Below, one piece after another: positions 41,101 through 44,709 of a stretch of 64,000 bases of DNA (its first letter is position 1; the number at the start of each line of letters is the position of its first letter). Location of the stretch: assembly GCA_023052935.1 (NCBI GenBank), contig CM041295.1, positions 105,386,711 through 105,450,710 of the forward strand. Direction: 5' to 3'. The position numbers and the translations under genes were made by a program. The notes under the pieces are model-generated. The model had not been told where the DNA came from, did not search any database, and worked only from the letters and a program-made list of their open reading frames with translations. The stretch comes from Piezodorus guildinii. Lineage: Eukaryota; Arthropoda; Insecta; Hemiptera; Pentatomidae.

Positions 41101-41231
41101 TCAATGTAGCTGCTAGAATTTCTGGCCCTGGTGCCTATGATGTTTCAAAACGAGTGAATATTGAAGCATTCGATAAAATGCAACAACCAATTGCAGCACA
41201 TATAGGAGACTGTGTGGTTGTTATAAATTAG
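689..41231 (+). CDS. 3' part of a host gene, six exons; probable TRAPPC8-like trafficking subunit
   Basis: Six exons join with matching splice phases: 689-839, 5892-5979, 8427-8620, 10351-10583, 10863-10952 and 41000-41231 (stop). Every intron is GT-AG and every split codon closes in frame, giving about 328 C-terminal residues. There is no transmembrane segment or signal peptide; the product looks like beta-rich, immunoglobulin-like modules, with a last block containing TWLGRIEYKEL and GPGAYDV and ending CVVVIN. Such modules with a short hydrophobic C-terminus recall large TRAPP subunits, particularly TRAPPC8/Trs85, a tether for Golgi and autophagy membranes. That name rests on my memory of the family layout and is tentative; TRAPPC9 or TRAPPC10 are alternatives. 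The 5' part is outside the window. The last intron is about 30 kb because it holds the giant satellite element; the first holds a CR1-like LINE. Confidence 0.8.
840..1228. other. intron sequence before the CR1-like LINE
   Basis: AT-rich intron with a short (AT)n near 979-991. No gene or recognisable repeat seen. Confidence 0.5.
1416..2379 (+). pseudogene. CR1-like LINE ORF1: PHD finger, coiled coil, Baculo_FP-type domain; frameshifted
   Basis: The frame opens at 1416 with MVVCPKC; the cysteine/histidine series CPKC, CSIETC, FHSRC and WVCLSC covers residues about 4-57 and resembles a PHD finger. A leucine-rich coiled coil follows (about 85-175). The frame then shifts near 1980-1990: the first frame stops at 2015, and the second (1984-2379) carries a domain like the baculovirus FP25K C-terminus (DIDHVERLRSRKDDVPGP, then SPTNRHLYWLARQRR). 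ORF1 products of LINEs bind the RNA and shape the RNP; here one small indel separates the two halves, so this copy cannot make whole ORF1p. It lies 447 bases before ORF2. Confidence 0.8.
2826..5546 (+). CDS. CR1-like LINE ORF2: endonuclease and reverse transcriptase, intact
   Basis: This is a 906-residue uninterrupted frame. The N-terminal apurinic-type endonuclease is visible through VSETWL, YRPP, GDFNTN and the SAHD motif (about residues 1-230). The reverse transcriptase follows, with LLDFSKAFDSVDH (motif A), GVPQGSSLSP (motif B) and YADD at about 4772-4783 (motif C). A C-terminal thumb-like region ends near LLLTQSNRQ. All catalytic residues I look for are present. The product nicks the target and copies element RNA onto it. 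The lack of stops over 2.7 kb suggests a fairly recent insertion, although ORF1 of this copy is broken. CR1-like is my assignment; L2 or Daphne are possible. Confidence 0.9.
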   Translation: MTNVLLTCHVNAQSLLAHIDEFHDFFLHNFYHLIAVSETWLKPTIPTSQVSLPNYTLLRHDRDDRTGGGVGLFVHDSLKSKQLIQSPHSDCPHLEYLFAEISTASHSLLFGVIYRPPRVPFETEFESTLYNLIPSYNNIILTGDFNTNLLLPSSDHVYLTNLFFSLDLYIVPYNPTHHTQSSESWLDLYVLDSADKLLASSQHPVPFLSAHDLIQISYNLPITLFSPRTISFRNLNTLSSEILAPDLEAIPWNTIYSLRTVDSMVETLTCHLHNILDNHAPLITKKIRHPPAPWLTPEIRECMKHRDAARRRFRRSRLPSDYSTFKLLSNSTQSMIRQAKSQYFQQSLSCASDSKTKWTILRKLSLGKHTHNQPIPISADDLNTHFASCSSHLSCQTPMPAPMHHFNPDSFFFSHITPEDLFNSIRKSRTNDYGPDNIPVKLIKASLPSILPILYHIYNFSLDSATFPTSWKTALVCPLMKNSNPVSPNDFRPISLLSNLSKPLERLVQSQLSLYLEQNNLLNPLQSGFRPGYATHSALSHISQDLHKAIDQHKITILVLLDFSKAFDSVDHNILLTKLHGLPVSTGALQWFQSFLTGRSQYVVVPNKPRSDSLPLTKGVPQGSSLSPTLFSIFINDLPLSIKHSQYHPYADDIQIYISFTPNEFPDAISKLQEDINNISAWSNSNKLLLSAEKTKAILIASPALLKSFPSSPNLFLNNTPISFHSSVKNLDITLDQTLSWKPHISQISRRTITTLKQFRRLHHLLPFNIRKLLVSSLVFPHFDYGCEVYSGLSGELEAKLKRIMNCAIRFVFGITRDTHITQYYTELRWLYPRYRCQYFLASFLYQVIRTHRPSYIFQSLQFKSSIQSRSTRSCLSDLYPPPHRTASSFKSLLFNHLLLTQSNRQ
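5809..5822 (+). other. 3' UTR hairpin of the CR1-like LINE
   Basis: GGGACTTTAGTCCC can fold as a five-pair stem, directly before AATAAAG and the terminal repeat tail. The same arrangement recurs at 52352-52363 (plus) and 12606-12620 (minus), which points to a conserved 3' recognition structure. Confidence 0.6.
5892..5979 (+). CDS. host gene exon, window exon 2
   Basis: The acceptor is AATTTTCAG ending at 5891 and the donor GTAGGT starts at 5980. It codes NSVNLHNLQIECVTIVSK and on to WKILDFFGAG, entering in phase 0 and leaving with one base, which with AT from the next exon makes Asp. The tail of the CR1-like LINE ends about 20 bases upstream, so its T/C-rich repeats lie in or next to the polypyrimidine region of this acceptor. 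Confidence 0.75.
5980..7290. other. host intron, no gene seen
   Basis: AT-rich intron with a short TG-rich microsatellite near 6155-6175. A stretch at 6475-6600 is less AT-rich and may be an old repeat, but I cannot assign it. Confidence 0.5.
7295..7560 (-). mobile_element. tRNA-derived SINE, family 1
   Basis: On the minus strand, GTAGTGACTAGCATAACAG resembles a Pol III A box, and GGGTTCGAAAC about 40 bases later is a strong B box. They head a body of about 200 bases that includes GTCCCAAGCC. This is the layout of tRNA-headed SINEs transcribed by RNA polymerase III. The ends are approximate. Confidence 0.65.
7561..8426. other. host intron, low-complexity T-rich
   Basis: Intron with T-runs (8098-8127) and a GC-richer stretch at 7915-8045 that may be another short interspersed repeat. 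No coding signal beyond chance. Confidence 0.4.
8427..8620 (+). CDS. host gene exon, window exon 3
   Basis: The acceptor is TCTCAG ending at 8426 and the donor GTAAGT starts at 8621. It codes D/MKIIKGKELHALAKIIPSE through CCYIPPWGGVFVHEAF to FSFSWS, 64 codons after the split Asp, and leaves in phase 0. Confidence 0.8.
8735..9797 (-). mobile_element. 5'-truncated RTE-like LINE fragment
   Basis: On the minus strand the element begins inside reverse transcriptase motif A (KAYDSMPRKLLW, near 9797) and runs to its 3' end near 8735, beside a T-run. It holds pieces of one ORF in shifted frames: 9776-9294 with LLQECCMSPTLFN and LLFTDDQVLI (motif C, YADD changed to FTDD), 9230-8955 with LYGSETWLLS, and 8961-8755 with GHVKQM and RRRRGRPLIRWKD. 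This C-terminal layout is typical of arthropod RTE-type LINEs. Frameshifts make it non-functional. Confidence 0.75.
9798..10350. other. host intron, no gene seen
   Basis: AT-rich intron between the truncated LINE and the next host exon; no repeat or gene recognised. Confidence 0.5.
10351..10583 (+). CDS. host gene exon, window exon 4
   Basis: The acceptor is CATTTCAG ending at 10350 and the donor GTATGT starts at 10584. It begins VGMVSMEEGMRKAYGQDYVW and ends HLCRNLTLSG, 77 codons plus two bases that close with G of the next exon. This is the longest clear coding exon of the gene outside the terminal one. Confidence 0.85.
10692..10777. repeat. A-run followed by (AT)n microsatellite
   Basis: A run of about 25 A is followed by about 30 AT units within the short intron between exons 4 and 5. 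Frames read through it are not genes. Confidence 0.9.
10863..10952 (+). CDS. host gene exon, window exon 5
   Basis: The acceptor is TTTATAAG ending at 10862 and the donor GTAAGT starts at 10953. It codes SQTVPITVEISNDKKQIVRV and on to FLPLLHP and leaves with CC, which completes a Pro codon with T at 41000. The following intron is about 30 kb. Confidence 0.8.
10953..11381. other. start of the 30 kb host intron
   Basis: AT-rich intron without recognisable genes before the palindromic element at 11382. Confidence 0.5.
11382..11833. repeat. long inverted repeat (foldback type), about 180 bp arms
   Basis: Bases 11382-11564 are matched by the reverse complement of 11651-11833 with only scattered differences, for example GGATATGGAGTAAGGTGAAG in one arm and its complement in the other. 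The loop is about 86 bp. No ORF. It could be a MITE or an inverted duplication of part of a larger repeat. Confidence 0.85.
11834..12589. repeat. unassigned repeat-like DNA with (GA)n microsatellite
   Basis: A (GA)n run lies at 12042-12069. The minus frame at 12453-12136 is open but I recognise no domain in it; it may be out-of-frame residue of the adjacent minus-strand LINEs. Confidence 0.4.
12590..12760 (-). mobile_element. 3' end of a CR1-like LINE, minus strand
   Basis: On the minus strand GGGACTGAAGGTCCC (plus 12606-12620) is followed by AGAATAAA, as in the 3' UTRs of the CR1-like copies at 5809 and 52352. The internal part of this element appears to be separated from it by the Jockey-like remnant, with an RT fragment of the same group at 15681-16001. 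Confidence 0.55.
13114..13993 (-). pseudogene. Jockey-like LINE reverse transcriptase remnant
   Basis: The frame 13993-13505 reads through HKAPGPD, YRPISLL-like YHPISLL, DHQFGFRTSHST and the motif A region FIDVEQAFD, then stops. Frame 13377-13114 is a shifted continuation. It catalysed target-primed reverse transcription when intact; here motif C is not in frame with motif A, so it is dead. Confidence 0.8.
14388..15324 (-). pseudogene. Jockey-like LINE ORF1 (zinc-knuckle gag-like protein) remnant
   Basis: The start codon context near 15324 codes MSSPLNRSQLINLSQSTAYI, then stops. Frame 14864-14388 holds three CCHC-type knuckles: CTKCQNLGHSKTYSHH (last positions altered), CVKCAGPHAPNAC and CTLCGEGHPASYRGC. 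These bind element RNA. Frame breaks separate the two parts. Confidence 0.75.
15681..16001 (-). pseudogene. CR1-like reverse transcriptase fragment
   Basis: The minus frame contains SVPQGSSLTPTLFLLYINDL and SQYHLYANYLQIY, close to motifs B and C of the CR1-like ORF2 at 2826-5546, but with YADD changed to YANY, so it is catalytically dead. It lies just upstream of the Jockey-like remnant in the same orientation. Confidence 0.75.
16280..17030 (-). pseudogene. RTE-like reverse transcriptase fossil
   Basis: On the minus strand, VDFK-stop-AFDNV (near 16900) matches motif A, and frame 16627-16358 ends with the LxLPIVVYRSEAW motif of the C-terminal region. There are several stops. It ends at the (AT)n tract that borders the giant element. 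Confidence 0.6.
17033..17110. repeat. (AT)n microsatellite at the left flank of the giant element
   Basis: About 38 AT units with one TT interruption, ending exactly where AGCATTTCC begins. The right flank of the element is also AT-alternating (40927-40941). Confidence 0.9.
17111..17545 (+). repeat. left terminal inverted repeat with 21-22 bp subterminal repeats
   Basis: About six tandem copies of a unit like CCAAGTCAAATTCAACCTTTT occupy 17116-17250. A unique segment follows (AACACGATTTTATGTTTTTA, CCCAGGGGCC, GCGGGGGTTCG) and ends at the first satellite monomer. It matches the reverse complement of 40562-40926 almost base for base except for copy number of the short repeat and a few indels. 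Confidence 0.9.
17516..18400 (-). repeat. left satellite arm, about 8 monomers of 109 bp
   Basis: The landmark GTTTATTATAAC recurs at about 17516, 17625, 17734, 17843, 17952, 18062, 18171, 18280 and 18390, a period of 109 bp. Orientation is opposite to the right arm. Confidence 0.95.
18400..18645. other. unique loop between inverted satellite arms
   Basis: About 245 bp of non-satellite sequence (TCTTTCCTATGCTAATTTCT... to ...TTTTATTTGATAAACC) lies exactly where monomer orientation flips. No ORF of note and no recognised motif. Confidence 0.8.
18646..31274 (+). repeat. right satellite arm, first block (about 115 monomers)
   Basis: Head-to-tail 109-110 bp monomers carry landmarks such as GATTAAAATTAATAG, CCTTTGGGAACG and TCCAATAAATACGAAAAAG. 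A divergent monomer (GTAATGAGTCCTTGGTTACG) recurs near 18691, 20321, 22157, 23247, 24433 and 27672, spacings that are whole-number multiples of the monomer (about 15, 17, 10, 11 and 30). That indicates higher-order repeats of changing length. Peptides of 60-90 residues readable here are chance frames of the repeat. Confidence 0.95.
31275..31569 (-). repeat. 3' LTR of the errantivirus-like element
   Basis: 295 bp, matching 38477-38762 except for 9 extra bases (AATAATGAC) near 31360. It contains GGGTATATAAAGG read on the plus strand, but on the element's own strand I cannot place a TATA box with confidence. A purine-rich stretch GGACGGAGG lies just before it on the minus strand, in the place of a polypurine tract. 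Confidence 0.9.
31610..33247 (-). CDS. env: errantivirus-like envelope glycoprotein (baculovirus F-protein type)
   Basis: This is a 545-residue intact frame. A hydrophobic stretch near the N-terminus can serve as signal peptide. A furin-type site RSKR (about 32884-32895) is followed by a glycine-rich fusion-peptide-like segment GLINGLGNAISWLTG, the layout of insect errantivirus Env and baculovirus F proteins. There are numerous N-glycosylation sequons and cysteines in the ectodomain, and a membrane anchor near residues 470-490 (FISYIFYVICLYLLCYNLY). The start overlaps the pol end by 116 bases, so expression from a spliced RNA, as known for gypsy, is likely. No stop or frame break seen. Confidence 0.88.
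   Translation of the reverse strand: MLQESAKMTLSSTTNCFKYLLIAALTVQIQTLLIQDLSDGPGASIVQINPSFIIEDWYTFLHYKNLTNLTREIQTLKISIDVLTISNEYKTLHNIIEQKYNKILEKINHIVNINRNNRSKRGLINGLGNAISWLTGNMDADDKEKYDNILNKIERNMYHIEHNENVRLGLNKELTSKLNKEIIVLNKYKDSIEKINNFTDLALTKLMYHDLLAVLDLVENQLNDIEFSLEQCKLGITHPSILTTRELEQLNIPFGEPITENVELNWLLSSTFCSLSDTGLIYYFIKIPLRSLPKTTYYAMSYPVTRNNKVITLKIKEQLIIRFKNSFYNGNCIKFNNHHYCKDMIEIKDKCILELCKNIELNDCKAVEIRTNPIIKLIPTLHQYLTFNISNVTTSVTNTQMYHLPSTSLLNLNENEKFVNINVPLSYVDNVNIPFISYHSVNNKTIVSTNFTFEELQQIDLSNIEIEELEPYDITVSQFISYIFYVICLYLLCYNLYRQYCKLELLCSNPSNDNPSTHPQPPECFDGRARAWFQYLQNRQTVPNP
33132..37025 (-). CDS. pol: errantivirus-like pol: protease, reverse transcriptase, RNase H, integrase
   Basis: The frame is open from about 37025 to the stop at 33132; the first ATG is at 36698, but the protease motif LIDTGS lies upstream (about 36910) in the same frame, so translation does not start at that ATG. 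Reverse transcriptase shows MVIDYRKLN, the fingers/palm motifs and YMDD (near 35745); RNase H shows TTDASNFAIGAVLAQ and the YSDHKPL region; integrase has the HHCC finger (near 34300-34180) and core Asp residues (MIDTLHM; CDNG at 33936-33938). The position expected to hold the catalytic Glu, 36 residues after the second Asp, is Asn (33828-33830). The C-terminal basic tail is rich in Lys and Asn. Entry is probably by -1 frameshifting at 37016-37022. Confidence 0.9.
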   Translation of the reverse strand, partial: FFFRERPARQSKHIKEENKSQLPYVKDHANRKWLIDTGSWKNYIRPDIVPPDVEREKENFTIKTATGEELGTESISVYCRNNFLKNPEKIKFYLFNFSPNYEILLGNETMREMKFNIDFETNKIKTRYTEFDFIMEDEVLKLVLKEGENQIKVEQNKNLYFIDYEDDKIKIKPGIYDQNIIIDSKVNETIYLPLYYLQKEEVELTDSNKKGNHEIIKQIPQLIRTDHIPPQEKSNLIKLLSKYPSVFKTENDPLSATDLLEHKIKTKTEDPIYSKNYRYPHQFKENIKEEIKKMLESKIIRPSNSPYNSPVWIVPKKPDASGKRKIRMVIDYRKLNRETTPDKFPIPNIEDLLGKLGKATIFTAMDLCSGFHQIKVEESSIPKTAFSTDQGHFEFLRMPFGLSNAPATFQRAMNIIFSDSINVLVYMDDIIIFSENYKDHWKHLEETLKKLEKHNLKVQLDKTEFCKKELLFLGHIISERGIEPNPEKIKAVKDFKLPKNEKEIKSFLGLTGFYRKMIPNYAKIASPLTRCLRKDQKEIKPELYENAFEKLKQLVCSSPILQIPDFNQDFFLTTDASNFAIGAVLAQKKDGKELPVCFASRTLNKAEQNYSTTEKECLAIIWACNHFRPYLYGRKFFIYSDHKPLEYLRTCKTQNARLIRWKLLLEDFEYDIKYIEGKANKVADHLSRYPIEERKLKEPEFDIFHTENSPNNYSQEIVDLLQEMGIEETQEEANNENLEGINNDENIEENNNGEHQEIIQDDISSLATQHSTESSDNRILIVDDKSRPVNVEKNQIIIKKGHAKIQRETIFNNKQRTTIEFTWPYHEKDFEIEEKLLEILRPNITYGIYCSPISDSIESENNWYNALFNKVASLIREKFPTNRIKRYYKLLPDVKNTEDQKLLILDYHIAKTCHRGINETYLVLKTKFYWPNMKDHITEIINKCDTCGKGKYDRRPIKQKFKITPTPEKPFTDLMIDTLHMSNYYIYLIVDTFSKRIFSYYATSYNAIESMKVLKKYLAYFPKPQKISCDNGREFDNNLFKDFLNYLNIELHYTTPNHPNSLGLLNRASSSLLEILRLINIENKDDKEEDKLEQATTAYNNSLNQDLKMTPNEITFGITNETYNESPEIKEYLVHEYHRKMKQLFEITKKGIEQNKERKIGKLNENREDIEIPEDVYIKRQQKKKIDPKYEKGKYVDKRFQNRNKGRKKKLHPDQVKRPKKVTKKKKSNNNNNKPSTSQKKPEITDEDIENVIKEIETSNVTGVSQDDFEFDDELFQVSSDRSAYGSDTDPANTRFI
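37016..37022 (-). promoter_or_regulatory. candidate -1 ribosomal frameshift heptamer (TTTTTTA)
   Basis: On the minus strand TTTTTTA sits a few bases after the pol frame opens, in the X XXY YYZ register of an upstream frame that codes an acidic, Gln-rich peptide. This is a canonical retroviral slippery sequence. No stem-loop was worked out downstream. Confidence 0.6.
37138..38115 (-). CDS. gag: errantivirus-like Gag
   Basis: This is a 325-residue frame, starting either at 38115 or at the second Met near 38052. The N-terminal two thirds (HIPNFNGNPHNLLKFVTVC and on) resemble the capsid region of gypsy-type Gag; the C-terminal part is rich in Arg, Asn, Gln and Tyr, a nucleocapsid-like RNA-binding tail without CCHC knuckles. 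It packages the element RNA. The frame stops at 37138 although coding character continues in another frame to about 37020, so a one-base frame break near the stop (mutation or sequence error) is likely. Confidence 0.85.
   Translation of the reverse strand: MSDDYLNSLILRVNNLILTTNMASFQIKSADYDHIPNFNGNPHNLLKFVTVCRQVYQIVCKPDNSFKELNEQRLLSKLLAKLTDEADYINTTCEFSRVEELLNYLERTFRDSRSIEQLSHELFNNKIHHKEHPLDFLQRIDKIRTLIISKHRIENTPNRETIISALEKSILYFFYTNMPLHIRTYLMTKAEKLRTLDDLRNLIQNENHLLFDDLINSGNMRRPGEHDYKRGFDHKKKFDKKHHKRFNNWQNPNNPYNPHNQRQEHQYRQQEPPQDYRQNNNNNNYYQQWPRQEQQRYFNGSGRYRNQNYNNNKKDENPTVSMRTF
38459..38476 (-). promoter_or_regulatory. primer-binding site for tRNA-Lys
   Basis: On the minus strand TGGCGCCCGAACAGGGAC starts directly at the inner edge of the 5' LTR. 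It is complementary to the 3' end of tRNA-Lys, the primer used by several retroviruses, and primes minus-strand DNA synthesis. Confidence 0.9.
38477..38762 (-). repeat. 5' LTR of the errantivirus-like element
   Basis: 286 bp; its outer end joins the satellite at GGTTAAGAACC (38763). On the minus strand it starts AGTCACGCC and ends CACCAAAAT, next to the primer-binding site. Confidence 0.9.
38763..40561 (+). repeat. right satellite arm, second block (about 16 monomers)
   Basis: The same monomer and orientation as 18646-31274 continue after the retroviral insertion and run into the right terminal inverted repeat at AAACCTCTATTGATAAT. Confidence 0.95.
40562..40926 (-). repeat. right terminal inverted repeat of the giant element
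   Basis: This is the reverse complement of the left end with about four short subterminal repeats instead of six; for example CCAGGGGCC, GCGGGGGTTCG and CACGATTTTATG are shared. It ends GGAAATGCT followed by ATGTATATATATAC. Confidence 0.9.
41000..41231 (+). CDS. host gene terminal coding exon, window exon 6
   Basis: The acceptor is TATCAACAG ending at 40999, only 73 bases after the giant element ends. It codes P/ASRELTDDSTSDSFTWLGR through RISGPGAYDVSKRVNIEAF to HIGDCVVVIN and a TAG stop. A beta-rich final module is the likely fold. Confidence 0.85.
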
Positions 41232-41525
41232 GATCATTTTGTTTCATTCCCATTAAAGAAGATATGATAAAGCCGAAATGACTGTCATATTATTTATTTT
41301 CTTGTTTTATTATTTCTTTTAGTTGATATAAATTTGTCTTTGTATATTTGTTCCCCCATTTTTTTTTTTTTTTAAATGCCTTGTATCTGACTAAATTTAA
41401 CTCCAAAAAAACTGTGATGTGATAGATATCTATCTATATATACATAATTTATTTATGTTAAAAAGTATTAATTTATACAAAAAATATATATATAGAATTT
41501 AATGATAATATAGTTCATATAGGAT

Positions 41526-41528
<3 letters not shown>
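41232..41528 (+). other. 3' UTR and downstream of the plus-strand host gene
   Basis: AT-rich sequence with a T-run at 41360-41373. No single poly(A) signal stands out; the transcript end is unknown. Confidence 0.5.

Positions 41529-41612
<84 letters not shown>
41529..41612. repeat. (AT)n then (GA)n microsatellite
   Basis: About 27 AT units are followed by about 14 GA units at the edge of the palindromic element. Confidence 0.9.
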
Positions 41613-41615
<3 letters not shown>

Positions 41616-41862
41616 AAGTTGGAGGCTGATATTTAACATTACCACAATTTTATTAAGTATTAATGCACAACGTTTCGGCTATAATGCCATCTTCTGAATT
41701 CAGACGAGGCTTCTGGGTGTAAGTACTCACTCACATTAGATAAATACCTAAGATTTGTTCTTTGCACCAGAAGATGGCATTATAGCCGAAATTTTGTGCA
41801 TTAATGCTTAAAAAAAATAATGGTGAAGTTAAATATCAGCCTCAAACTTTATTCTATATATA
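41612..41862. repeat. palindromic element, about 100 bp arms
   Basis: GAATAAAGTTGGAGGCTGAT at the left is mirrored by its reverse complement at the right (to 41862), and both inner arms carry CAGAAGATGGCATTATAGCC next to GAAA. The GATGGCnnnnnnGCCGAAA hairpin style occurs at ends of Penelope-like and other arthropod repeats. No ORF. Confidence 0.75.
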
Positions 41863-42824
41863 AAGTATATATACACATATAATTGATTTCAGGATTAGGA
41901 TTTTTTTTTGTGAATTTTTAATGCACATTGTAAAGATTAATTATAATAATGTATCTTAACATTTAGATATTATATTTAATCGCTTCGTCTAACTTGTCTG
42001 ATATGAAGGGCATATAGGATTTATCTTTTTTGTTTTTATATTCTATTGTTCAACTTGATAATTATAAAAATATATGTATACATCTGGTCTTGTATTTTTG
42101 TTTTAACGATATTTAGAAATGTTTTATACAATGTATATGTTATAAGATCGGACCATTTTTTCAATATACGATTTTGTTAAAAGTGTCATAACTATGTTAT
42201 TGTTATTACCATCTATTTCAGCTTTGATGATATCTTTTTCATCTTTGATGATATCTATTTTCATTTTTTTAAGGGTTATAATGGAAAATATCATGGTATG
42301 TGAAGATACTCCATTTACATATTTAAACACTAGCTTGATGTACTCATAAACAGGAATTTTTAAAACTTTCTGCTCAGTCACACATTGTGGCAAAATGAGT
42401 CCATTCAGACTACTAGGTTACACATATTCTTATATTGCATGAGGTTTCCTTCCACAGCTGTTAAAACACCCAGATTCAGCTAATCCTATCATCAGTATCT
42501 GAGGGTCAATTTTCCCTGAAAAAATGTATTACATTCAGACAAAGAAGAAATGTCCACAGCTGCTAGGCATACATAAACACCAACATTTTTTATAATTGAT
42601 CTAAGGGAGAAACATTGGTGTGCCCAGTAGCTTGACACGTTTTTAGACTCTCCTTTAATGAAATCTTAGCCTACAAAATTTTTAAATCCTATATAAAACT
42701 ATTATAATTTTTGTCTAGAAATTTACAAAACAGTTCTAACCTCCCAGTCCCAGATTCTCAACTGTTGCAGCTATTGAACAACTCAGTTCTCACATAAGCA
42801 CTTCTTCTTCCAGTGGCGCAACAG
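41863..42824. other. intergenic, no gene assigned
   Basis: AT-rich. A minus frame at 42393-42124 is open for 89 codons but shows no domain and is low in complexity; I do not call it. Confidence 0.4.
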
Positions 42825-43110
42825 GTCGTGTAGGCCCTGGGCCTCGCAGTGTAATCTCCTGGGAGATTATACTCACGTTTCTTGATGCATTTTGTAGTGT
42901 AGGGTCATCACTCCTTAAGCCTAATTTTGTGAGTGACCACCATTTGGCTGACGGGTCTCACATTCCCGGGAGAGAGGCTGTGAGTGAATCCCCATTTCAT
43001 TACATCCTTATAAAAGTCCCCGCCGGGACTGGGATTCAAACTCACAACTTTTAGCATGAGATACTAGCGTGCTAGCCACTCAGCCATGGACTCCTCACTT
43101 AGCCCACGCA
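42825..43110 (-). mobile_element. tRNA-derived SINE, family 2
   Basis: On the minus strand CATGGCTGAGTGGCTAGCAC is a good A box and GAGTTTGAATCCCAGTC a good B box, in a tRNA-like head (about 43108-43025), followed by a GC-richer body ending near GCGCCACTGGAAGAAGAAG. The A-box style recalls Ser/Leu-type tRNAs. Confidence 0.75.
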
Positions 43111-43147
43111 CTAAGCACTTAGCGCAGTAAAATAAGACTAAAATTCA

Positions 43148-44224
43148 AGGTTTGTGGGAAAAGTAATTCAGACAAAGCTGGAAATCATTTTAATACATCT
43201 TAATGATCCTAAATAAAAGTAATCTGAGTTTGCACCATCACAGGTGGTGAGATTAACTTTTTGGAACCGAAAAACCTCTAAGTTTTGGCACTTTTTTACC
43301 TATAAAATGGGGCTGACGATGATGCTATGATGATAATGTGGCAGATAGATAGGCAGATGAATTAAATTCCACCACTAACAGCTATTATACTTTAACCCAT
43401 AAAATACCCTTTATTCTCTATAGAGGAAATATCTCCCTCGCCCCTACAATCATACCCTCAAGATAAGAAAATGCTTATCAACTGATATATATACTAAATC
43501 ACTTCTCCAATGTACATTTTTATTCATATATATTAAATTTGAGAGCAGTTTAATTTTAGGTACCTACAAAACTGAAATATAAAATAGTGCAAAAATCTAT
43601 TTCTTTTTATCCAACCTACACTTTCTCCTATTTTTATAAACTATGTCGTGCATAATATAAAGAATATTATAAATCAAATAGATAATATGTTGATTGAAAC
43701 GTTTCAAAAAAGTACTATCATGCCTAATTTGAATATTCAATTGAATTCTTAGACTTGCTATGAAAAGTGGTATAAACTAACCCATATAGAGACAAGCAGC
43801 CATTTGGGTAGTCATGATATGGTTTATGTTGCAAATATCGTTATTCCCAGTAAAACTATGGCAGCAGTCACTGCAGAATGTTTTAAATCGGCAGTATCCA
43901 GCAAATATTTCTCACAGGCCTTTGGGCGTGTGGAAAATCAATAAAAAAATATTTTTTTGAAGGATCGTACCAACCGAATCTGAAATTTAAAGAGGCTTTT
44001 AATCTTGAAATTTGATGCTCTACAACTTTCATTTTATAGTGTTTTTTTGATTTGTATAGTTGTTTCCAAGTTAAAGTAGTCTGTTAGTGACCAAATTGGG
44101 TTTTTTCGGCTCCAAAAAGTTAAGCTCACCACCTGCGATAGTGCAAACTCAGATTACTTTTATTTAGAACCATTAAGAGGTATTATAACGATTTCCAGCT
44201 TTGTCCAAATTAATTCCCACAAAA
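43148..44224. repeat. inverted repeat element, about 127 bp arms around 820 bp
   Basis: Bases 43148-43275 match the reverse complement of 44099-44224 at roughly 85 percent (AAATAAAAGTAATCTGAGTTTGCAC... in both). The interior has no long ORF. It is likely an old non-autonomous DNA element. Confidence 0.7.
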
Positions 44225-44324
44225 ATCCTTATTTTACATGGCTTACTGTCAAGTAGGTAACGCAAATTTTAACAATATATCTCTTGAATACTAGTGAACC
44301 CATCCCACTTCATGGATTGTAGTA

Positions 44325-44357
44325 GTATCAGCGATCAATCCATTTTTAAGTTTTAAT
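44325..44357 (-). pseudogene. stub of the YIF1 terminal exon (copy D)
   Basis: It keeps only the first 30 or so bases (ATTAAAACTTAAAAATGG) with acceptor CAG changed to CAA and an early stop, then diverges. Confidence 0.7.
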
Positions 44358-44709
44358 TTGAAATAAATAAACTGAATTGTTACATTTTTTTTATTAGAAT
44401 AGAATCATAACCTAATTAAGTATTGAGTATTTCAAATACAGGAGATTCATAAATAATGAATAGTTGGTAGTTGAATGGTAATTGCTGAGGGTCTTATAAT
44501 TTTTCCACACCTATTCATGTTTCTTTTTGTCAACGTTTTAGGGCATAAAAGTCTTAATCATGGATTGTGGTGGTGTAGGTTTTATTTATTTCTATAAAAA
44601 GGTACTCCTAAAGTCAGGGTATATTTAACAACATCATTAATAATAAAATTATTTATTAATTTAAATACAAAACAATTTAGTAAGGTAATATTGTAAATCA
44701 AGTACATTT

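Noticed and set aside
42124..42393. Minus-strand 89-codon frame
   Set aside because: AT-driven composition, no domain, and no splice or expression context I can see.
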